From assembly GCA_023512835.1 (NCBI GenBank), contig CM042084.1, positions 56,474,793 to 56,538,792 of the forward strand: a stretch of DNA of 64,000 bases, in the 5' to 3' direction. Position 1 is the first letter of the stretch; the number at the start of each line of letters is the position of its first letter. Shown one piece after another: positions 56,708 to 64,000 of the stretch. The notes below the pieces were generated by a model. That model worked only from the letters and a program-made list of their open reading frames with translations, was not told the DNA's origin and did not search any database. The stretch comes from Taxillus chinensis (lineage: Eukaryota; Streptophyta; Magnoliopsida; Santalales; Loranthaceae). The translations under genes were made by a program, and so were the position numbers.

Positions 56708-57990
56708 ATGTACCTCGAGGAGGGTGATCGATCACTGTTAATGAAGAAGCTCGAGGAAAGACTCAAAGCGATTGAAGAAAACGAAGCTCATGGGATGATT
56801 AGTCCCCAAGATTTGTCTTGGTACCTAAAATCATTTTGCCACCGAAATTCAAGGTACCTGACTTTGACAAGTTTAATGGGTCCCAATGCCCAAAACACAC
56901 CTTATCATGTACTTTCGGAAGATGGGTGCCCATGTTAATGATGACAAGCTCCTCGTGCATTGTTTCCAAGAAAGCTTGACCGGGGCACCACTATAATGGT
57001 ACATTTAGGCTGGAGGGAAGTCATATCAAGACTTGGAGAGACCTCACAATAGCTTTCCTCACACAATACAAACACGTCACGAATTGGAACCGGACGAGGT
57101 TAGCATTGCTAGCCTTTGAGAAAAGAGTTCTTGAAAGCTTTAAAGTTTATGCTAGAAGATAGAGGGAGGCAGCTATGGAAGTTCAACTCCCACTAAGCGA
57201 AAGGGAGTTGACCACAATGTTTATTAAAACTTTGAAAGGAGTATACAAGCTGATAGGTAACGTATCCGGCGGTTTCACGAGATTTAGTGGCTTCGGGGAG
57301 TGTATTGAAGACGGCATAAAAGAAGGAAACTTCATGGAGATGTGTCGGACACATCAAGAAGTCCTCGCAGACCAGGGAAAAAGAAAGAACCCGATGTCCA
57401 GTCAATACGGCAAAGCACTCATATGCATCAAGGCAACTTTGGGACATATCCCAGTTATGTATCCTACACCTGGATTTTACATGGGGCCAGCCCCAATAAC
57501 AGCCTCTATAGCGCCGACACCTCCGTACTTACATATCGACCACAAGGGGGAGCTCTTTATAGTCTTCCACCCAAACCCGACTCCAACCATGGAACCGGAA
57601 CCCCGACAAGTCCCTGTCAAGCCAAGCCAAACCACCAATAGACCCAGGCAAGAATTCAATAAGATCCCTATAACCTATATCGAGCTGTATCCACGACTCC
57701 TAGAAGCCAGAATGGTGACTCTAATTCTAGCAATAGAAGTGAAACAACCACCCCCTGCATGGTACAAGTCGGAGGCCCGATGTGCCTATCATAGCAATGG
57801 AGCATGACACGACCTTGAAAATTGTTTTGCCCTCAAGAAAGTTGTCCAAGAGTTAGTCAGGGCGAAGTGGCTAGACTTTTCAAAGCTGTCCGGTGAACCA
57901 AGTGTTGACTCAAACCCATTACCGAGAACATCCAAGCCGTTAAACAATGGAGCCATAGAAATAAAATAGCCAGGTTTATGATATTGTGAG
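56708..57990 (+). pseudogene. Decayed Tat gag
   Basis: Fragments in several frames match the complete Tat gag: EERLKAIEENEAHGMISPQD, TWRDLTIAFLTQYKHVTNWN, REAAMEVQLPLSERELTTMF, IKTLKGVYKLIGNVSGGF, then ITYIELYPRLLEARMVTLIL, PPPAWYKSEARCAYHSNGA and a stop before HDLENCFALKKVVQELVRAK. Numerous stops and shifts; it ends soon after the first zinc-like motif, where the pol deletion begins. Confidence 0.88.
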
Positions 57991-59770
57991 AAAACTCTGC
58001 GGGGATGTGACAATTTTCTTTTGTTTTGTGTGTTCAATCAACCTGTTTTGTTTTATTAAGTTTATTTTACCTACAATTTTTGTGTGCAACGTCCGTCACT
58101 ACTTGTTTACTCTTTTGGCACGGGTAGTAGGTCCAAACCAGGGCATATCAAGCCAAGGAAACCTAAGCCATTTTAGTTCTACCTCAAACTCCAAGCAGAT
58201 CAGAAGAGCATGTCAGCATGAAAGACAATGAAACTATCCCTATGTCAAACTGGGGCACTCCAAAGTTCCTTCTATCATTGAAAGTTCCTTCTTTGTGCAC
58301 TTTAAGAAAGACTTTGATTGTTTAAAATGAAGAGAGGTCATCTTTCACTACCTCATGATACTACCCTCACTAGACTTTTTGAGCATGACTAAAATTCTTC
58401 TTGTATATATAACCTGATCCATAGTTCACCCCACATTGGGGCTAGTTTTGAATGTCAAGATTCCACACATAGGGCAATTATTGAGTAAAAACAAAAAAAA
58501 AGAGTGAAAGAAAAAAGAAATATTCTAAATATCATAATCCCACATTGGGACAATTTTGTGAAATCCCTTATACTGGGGGCAGTGTAAGGAAAAAATCATT
58601 TGATCAACAGTAATGCCCCATACTAGGGCAATTTTTTTTTAAGAAAGAAAAAAGAGAGTCCAGTTTGAACTATGGATCATGACTAGCCTAGAATAGGTTT
58701 GATCCTATTATATCTCTTTCTTGATGAACCCGGTAGCCTAGCCTATGATACGGTCCTAAGAAAGTCCTCTCGATTAAATGATCAAAGTTATTTCTCATAT
58801 GCTCAATTTAGAACAGCGTTACGGGGATCAAGGATTCAAGGCGGACTTGATGATAACCCCCAGGGCATCAATGATAAAATACAAAGCCACCTATAACCAG
58901 CAGAAAACAAGGCATGCTTAGTGGAAACCCAAAAAGGGCACTAAGAGCAAAAGTCAAAGCCACAAAAGGAAGGACAAGCACTCGAGGCCGAGAGTAGCCA
59001 ACATCGAGCCTCAGGACCGACACACTCGGGCACCCCTAATACCAAGCTTAACAAATCCTTTCAAATCAAGTCCCTACACCGTAATGCACAAAGATAATCC
59101 AACCGACAAGCGAAAACTACGATAAGTCCCTAAACCTTAGAAGTAAACAAACAAACAATATTTTCAACCTAGCCCCGAGCACCGACTCAAACCATCCGAA
59201 TTCCTATTCACCTAAGGTCTCCTACCCTCGAATACAATTGTAAGGCCAAGATGAAAGCTATACCAAGATACCCCAAACACTATTACCTCTAGCGAGAAAA
59301 GGACAACAAGTTGTGATGTACGTTGCATACTCAAAAAAAAAAAATCATTTTCATCAAAGCTTTGTTTTAATTCAAAATTTTGTATGTGTGTGTTTAAATA
59401 AAAAGCTTATTCCCGATAGGGTTACGTCGAGAATGTCATTCAACAACTTTGGTCCAGCTAAACAATTGCCCCAAGAGAATGTTGCCTCCAACAATCAATC
59501 AAGTTTCCCCCAAAGGCCAAACTTGAGAGAGCTACTGGATCATTTCCCCTGTCCAAAAGGTATCCCGAGCACCACCAACGGGTTAAGCTCCCTTAACAAA
59601 TTATGCAAGCATCGTATGGAATTACATAACCATGCATTCATGCAGCATCGGATCCTATATCTCATTACATTATGCATGCATGCACCTTCATACAAGCATC
59701 AAGAAATCTTCATAGCAATCATCATCATCATGCGTTATCATCATCGAGACAACATCAAACCCGGGGTGGT
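57991..59770 (+). other. Non-coding 3' part of the Tat derivative
   Basis: Contains loosely repeated CCCACATTGGG / TAGGGCAATT blocks (58430-58640) and otherwise no gene. The open frame 59313-59843 shows no family likeness and is not called. Confidence 0.5.
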
Positions 59771-59774
59771 CCGG

Positions 59775-60690
59775 TTCCCTTTGTTTGAGCTTTTTCTGAA
59801 CAAACTAGTTTTAGCCTATTTCTTTTCGGTTTTGGGTGTCTAGCTTCTTCTGACAGTTGGAATTAGCTACTTTCTTTCTTTTAGGTTTTCCGAGGCGGCC
59901 GGGTTTCTTTTGTTTGAGCTTCTTCCTGAACAAACTGGTTTTAGTTCATTTTTCGTTTTGTATGTCTAGCTTCTTCTGAGCGGACAAGAATTAGCTAGTT
60001 TCCTTTGTTTGAGCTTCTTCCTAAACAAACCGAGTTTAGATCGTTTCTTTTCGGTTGTGTGTGCCTAGCTTCTTCCTAAATAGACGGAATTAGCTAATTT
60101 CCTTTGTTTGAGCTTCTTCCTGAACAAACTAGTTTTAACTCGTTTTAGTTTTCCCAGGCGATGCGGGTTTGTGTCTAGCTTCTTCTGAGCAGTGGAATTA
60201 TCTACTTTCTTTCCATCTTGGGCGGTCGGGATTTCGGTATTCCCGGGGCGGTCCGGGTTTCCTTCGTTGAGCTTCTTCCTGAACAACTGGTTTTAGCTCG
60301 CTTCTTTCGTTTTGTGTGTCTAGCTTCTTCCGACAGACTGGAATTAGCTAGTTTCCTTCATTTGAGCTTCCTCCTGAACAAACTGGTTTTAGCTCATTTC
60401 TTTTCAGTTTTGTGTGCCTAGCTTCTTCTTGAACAAACTGGTTTTAGCTCCCTTCTTTTCAGTTTTGGGTGTCTAGCTTCTTTCTAAACTGACTGGAATT
60501 AGCTAGTTTCTTTCGTTTGAGCTTCTTCTTGAACAAACAGGTTTTAGCTCGTTTTTTTTTTCAATTTTATGTGCCTAGCTTCTTCCGAACAAATTGGTTT
60601 TAGCTTACTTCTTTTTAGTTTTGTGTGTCTAGCTTCTTCCAGAGCAGTTGAAATTAGCTACCTTCTTTCCATCCTAAGCCGTCAAACTTT
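59775..60690. repeat. Tandem repeat of about 95 bp in the 3' region of the Tat derivative
   Basis: Alternating half-units TTGAGCTTCTTCCTGAACAA + ACTGGTTTTAGCTC and GTCTAGCTTCTTC + GACTGGAATTAGCTAGTTTC repeat about nine times with indels. It occupies the place of the 37-bp satellite in the complete Tat element but is unrelated in sequence. Confidence 0.85.
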
Positions 60691-60809
60691 CTTTTTCCCC
60701 GAGGCAGCTAAGATTTCTCTTCCCGCCATCCAAATGTTCCAACCCAACCTCAGTAGCAGGTAAGTCAAGTAAGCACTCCAACCCGTCCAAAATGAGTCCC
60801 TCTTATCTT

Positions 60810-60890
60810 TGTACACTGTTTGTATATAAACAATGCACAAAGAGGGGCAGCTGTTGGACCCTATTTTGTCCGGGTTGGACATACTATGTT
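60810..60890 (+). promoter_or_regulatory. Conserved 3' box, polypurine tract and LTR stub of the Tat derivative
   Basis: TTTGTACACTGTTTGTATAT and AAACAATGCACAAAGAGGGG lead to AGC and the LTR start at 60852. Nearly the same stretch precedes the 3' LTR of the complete Tat element. LTR stops at 60890. Confidence 0.8.
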
Positions 60891-61262
60891 TGTCACGCCC
60901 CCAAATTCCAGGGAACCGGAACCAGGGAACATGACTTCCCCTTGCCCGCACACGAAAGGTTAAGGGGTTGGTGACTAGCACCAATAGAGACTACACGTGG
61001 TCTTTGTCTCAAATATGCAATCCTGTACAGTCATACATCAAGGGTAATCCTGTACTTTCCCATACATCATCATGCATACAATAAGTCAAACAGTCATACA
61101 GACATCACATCACAAACAGTATGCAAATACAACTGTCCACGGACCCATGTCCGGGATACAAACATAATACAATACACAATACAGAATATAGTATTGTATC
61201 ATACATCAGAGTAGTGGGCACGTTCTCCTGGAAGAAAGTCCTCCACTAGTCTCGGGTCACAC

Positions 61263-62676
61263 CTGAAAAGGTAAACAACAAGTAGGGGTGAGCGACAAGC
61301 TCAGTGGGTGACCCAACACTCCACATCATGCGGACATATAAGTCTATACTACATGCGTCGTACTCGTACACCGTGTAGTGTGCACAATCATCGGGACTCG
61401 GCCCGCAAACAAACATCAGGACCTAGCCTACCCACATAGGACAACTTGTCCATGATCCTCCATGGGATCCCAACTCGGGGCACTCAGCCTTAGATCCACG
61501 AGCTCAATGGCTCAACTTAGGCCCTAGCCTATCCACGGCGCAATATGCCCGCCACGGTCGCCACACAGGCCTGCCATCGGTGCATATGCCTGCCACGTCA
61601 ACCACATAGCACCATCGGTGCATCACGGTGAGAACCCAAACAAGTCACGGGTCCATGCCCCAATACCTCACAACCACATACTAACATTAGTATGACATGT
61701 CATTCTCAACATTTCCTTTGGGCGTAGCCAATCTTCACAAGTAAATCCTCGATCCTTGATTTATGAAGGAAGTACCCATGCATGACTATTTTCTTGAAAT
61801 CAAAAGTCCCGGCATTGGGTTCCCATATCATAAATAAGATAATCTGATTTTTTTGGGATTTTTCAGCTTTGTCTAACCCCACTTTCCAAAAATTCACCAC
61901 TACGAACTTTTGGGTTTTTCCGAAATTTTACACTAAATCCCAATTTTCACATTTTGAAAGAGTGGGAATTAATTTTTCTAGTATTTTTCTTTGAATCCAA
62001 ATGGGGGGTATTTCGTTATTTACATTGTAACTTAATACTTAATGTGGAGAGGCATAATGGTTTACAATGTAAATGTCCAGTGCAGTGCACTGCTACGGAA
62101 CACTTGCTACGGAGCGATGCTACGGATCAGTGCTGCTGATCCGGACTACTGATCCAGACTAACTGCTCCGGACTACTGATCCAGACTAACTGCTCTGGAC
62201 TACTGATCCGTACTAAGCGCTCCAGACTGCGATCCGGACTAAGCGCTCCGGACTTCGATCCGGACTAACTGCTCCGGACTGCGATCAGACTAAGCGCTCC
62301 GGACTACGATCCGGACTAACTACTCCGGACTACGATCCGGACTAACGGCTGACTCCACGGTGTTGACTACGAACTCAAAACCTACTGCAGTTCGCCCAGG
62401 TTACTGTTCATCATCGTTTTTGGCCAAATTTTCGTCTGGAATCAACCCAGCAACCCCATGCACTCACAAACACGCGTTTTACTAAACAGAGTACAAAATT
62501 ACGTACCCAACTGATATAAATCAGTTATTAACCACAGATTTTATGTTAAATCATCAGATCTAACCCCAAAATTGGGTTTCCCCCAAAACTTAGGGTTCAT
62601 GCTCAAATTCATAATTCATGATAAATTCACGCATATTCCAAGACAAAATCGAGATAAGAGGTTCAAGGATACCTAC
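61263..62676 (-). other. Predicted leader intron in the chromovirus LTR
   Basis: 1414 bases. The donor lies 137 bases after the TATA box, close to the 135 of the outer LTRs. Acceptor context GCTTGTCGCTCACCCCTACT, then TTGTTTACCTTTTCAG; CTCAC fits a branch point. The fragment 4728-5894 keeps the same acceptor at 5532-5533. Confidence 0.6.
62095..62350. repeat. TCCGGACTA minisatellite in the chromovirus LTR
   Basis: Units of about 26-28 bases, GATCCGGACTAACTGCTCCGGACTAC, about nine copies with point changes. It lies in the predicted leader intron, like the CATCCGGAA array of the outer LTR. Confidence 0.88.
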
Positions 62677-63159
62677 CTGGAAGATTATTTGCGATCCACG
62701 AGCTCCAATCGCCCCAAAATCGCCAAGTGAAGCTCTTCACCTTCTCTCTTTCTCTCTCTTGCTCAAACACGCACGCACCAAGCAAAATTAAAGGGATAAT
62801 GCAGTTTCTTAATTATTTATACTGCTGCCAATAATTGGCCTCCCAGCAATAATTGATCTCCCGAACGCAATAATTGACCTCCCGAAGTCACGAACTCCAA
62901 ATTGAGCCCAATTACTGTCAAAACGCTCGAAATGATGAGCACAACACTAAACAGATATTATTACACCCAAAAGACCACCCAAATGCAAAGTCAACCAATA
63001 AAGCCCCAAAAAGTCAATAATCGGGTCAAACGGGGCTCCGACTCGGATCGGGCCCAAGTATAGTCAAAATGCTCACATCGATGACTACACTACCGTCCGG
63101 ATAGTTACATTCCCATAGAATGACTATCTCTCAAAACTACCCAAATACAAATCTTTACA

Positions 63160-63449
63160 TCCTCCCCACCTTAGGACTTTTCGTCATCGAAAATAAAACA
63201 CATGCCCAAAAGAGACATAGCAAAATCCAAGCTCAAGCACCGCACAACAACAAGACACAAAAATGTGATCATCAACATGATCACCAACCACACAGTGCAA
63301 TGCAACTCACAACAAGCCAAAAGGCTCATAAGATGTCGAGGATGCCGCCAACAAACAACAAGCCAAACCACATCTCAAACATATGCAAAACAAATGCAGA
63401 AAACATAACTCATACCTCGGGGAAGGTCCTCACATCCTCCCCACCTCGG
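63160..63449 (-). promoter_or_regulatory. Two serial polypurine tracts at the chromovirus 3' end
   Basis: Minus strand: GAGGTGGGGAGGA followed by TGTGAGGACC (63425-63447), and 265-275 bases later CTAAGGTGGGGAGGA followed by the LTR start TGTAAAGATT (63150-63174). Each is preceded by a TTCGAGGATGA or TTCGATGACGA stretch. Confidence 0.7.
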
Positions 63450-64000
63450 GATGATCATCCTCGAACGGCTCGGGATGAAGAACCCATGTCCCGGCTCTCT
63501 TTCTCCCAAGTCTGCTCCTCCATGCCTCGGTGTCGCTATAACACCCGAACTAGTGGGATTGTCTTGCCTCGCAAGACCTGGTCCCGCCTCGTCCAAAATT
63601 GTGCCGGCATCTCAACAACAACACCATCATCGCCCAAGTCTATCTCGCGATAGTCCAACACATGAGAAGGATCAGGGTGATACCGCCTTTAACCGAGACA
63701 CATGAAACACATCATGTACTCGCGCGCCAACTCTGGTGGCAAAGCTAATCGATGTACGCCATCTGCGCCCACGGTGGCAACAATCTCAAACGGCCCCACA
63801 AAACGAGGGGAAAGTTTGGATCCACGTCCAAACCTCCGATGCCCTCGACGCGGTGAAACCCGCAAAAATACACGGTCCCCCACCTCAAACTACAAGGGTC
63901 GACGCCCTCGATCTCGCGTAGGACTTCTCGCCTACTTCTGCTTGTCACAAGATACGCTGTCTAATCAATCGCACTATCTTCGTGGTTTCTCGAACCATAT
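63450..64000 (-). pseudogene. Chromovirus integrase C-terminus and chromodomain, frameshifted
   Basis: Minus strand from the window edge: IVRLIRQRI, then VGDRVFLRVSPRRGHRRFGR, GSKLSPRFVGPFEIVATVGA and RLALPPELA (GPY/F-type integrase C-terminus), VHDVFHVSRLK, a frame change, HVLDYREIDLGDDGVVVEMP and a chromodomain-like TRRDQVLRGKTIPLVRVL, stop, RHRGMEEQTWERE. Chromodomains steer chromovirus integration toward certain histone marks. The order and wording fit the Tekay/Del clade. Two or three frame changes and a stop make this copy defective. The catalytic core lies beyond the window. Confidence 0.88.

Larger units (their letters stand above)
53551..60890 (+). mobile_element. Tat-lineage deletion derivative without pol
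   Basis: 5' LTR 53551-55441 (TGTTGGACCC to GATGATGACA), PBS TGGCGACTTCTACTAAGG at 55444, leader related to that of the complete Tat element, a decayed gag (56708-57990), no protease, RT or integrase, a tandem-repeat 3' region, polypurine tract and a 39-base stub of the 3' LTR (60852-60890) where the chromovirus LTR begins. LTR and leader similarity place it in the same lineage as 22259-48683 but older and shorter. Confidence 0.85.
60891..63159 (-). repeat. Chromovirus 3' LTR
   Basis: 2269 bases; plus strand starts TGTCACGCCCCC and ends ATCTTTACA. Minus-strand signals: TATAAATA (62814-62821), donor TTCCAG|GTAGGTATCC (cut 62677/62676), acceptor CTTTTCAG|GTGTGACC (exon resumes 61262). The stretch 62095-62350 is a TCCGGACTA array. 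Confidence 0.85.
60891..64000 (-). mobile_element. Chromovirus (Tekay/Del-like) LTR retrotransposon, 3' end, cut by the window edge
   Basis: 3' LTR 60891-63159, then polypurine tract and the end of pol with integrase C-terminus and chromodomain. The insertion sits in the 3' LTR of the Tat derivative. The LTR is related to that of the outer element (3792-50424) in its ends, its leader signals and its order of blocks, and to the fragment 4728-5894. Confidence 0.88.

Noticed and set aside
59313..59843. 176-residue plus-strand ORF
   Set aside because: No family likeness, lies in the non-coding 3' part of the Tat derivative and runs into its tandem repeat.
1..64000. CRISPR-like or bacterial defence system
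   Set aside because: All regular repeats are LTR minisatellites or retroelement 3' UTR arrays without unique spacers; spliceosomal introns show eukaryotic DNA.

Overview
The window looks like plant nuclear DNA. The only host gene visible is the 5' part of a ubiquitin-specific protease with GT-AG introns, and almost everything else is plant LTR retrotransposon sequence: a Ty1/copia Sirevirus-like element, a Ty3/gypsy Tat/Ogre-like element, and chromovirus-type gypsy families. The species cannot be fixed from the sequence. No rRNA, tRNA, CRISPR array or bacterial feature was seen.

Layout. 1-2382 (minus): five exons of a USP20/21-like deubiquitinase running off the left edge, followed by its promoter side with microsatellites and a local tandem duplication (to about 2990), then AT-rich intergenic DNA. 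3792-50424: one minus-strand, non-autonomous LTR element (TSD CATGC on both sides) with only 1.1 kb between its LTRs. Its 3' LTR has been hit by a truncated LTR of a related family (4728-5894) and by a 12.7 kb copia element (7159-19883, TSD AAGTC). Its 5' LTR has been hit by a Tat/Ogre-like element (22259-48683, TSD CACCC). That Tat element in turn carries an 8.9 kb gag-remnant element (34869-43799) inside its ORF1. 50430-53550: intergenic DNA, a possible solo LTR and a decayed copia 3' end. 53551-60890: a plus-strand Tat deletion derivative with no pol, inserted in that copia fragment. 60891-64000: 3' LTR and chromodomain integrase end of a minus-strand chromovirus, cut by the window edge.

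How the parts relate. The Tat element keeps the order ORF1, gag, protease, a small intron, RT, RNase H, second RNase H, integrase, 3' tandem repeats, and is broken mainly by single-base stops. The copia copy is broken by many frameshifts although its two LTRs are nearly identical. The outer element, the 4728 fragment and the 60891 chromovirus have related LTRs, which suggests that the outer element is a non-autonomous partner of the chromovirus. The most interesting signal is a TATA box, short exon, GTAGGT donor and polypyrimidine-CAG acceptor repeated inside the LTRs of these families: a likely leader intron within the LTR. No wholly new enzyme system was found.
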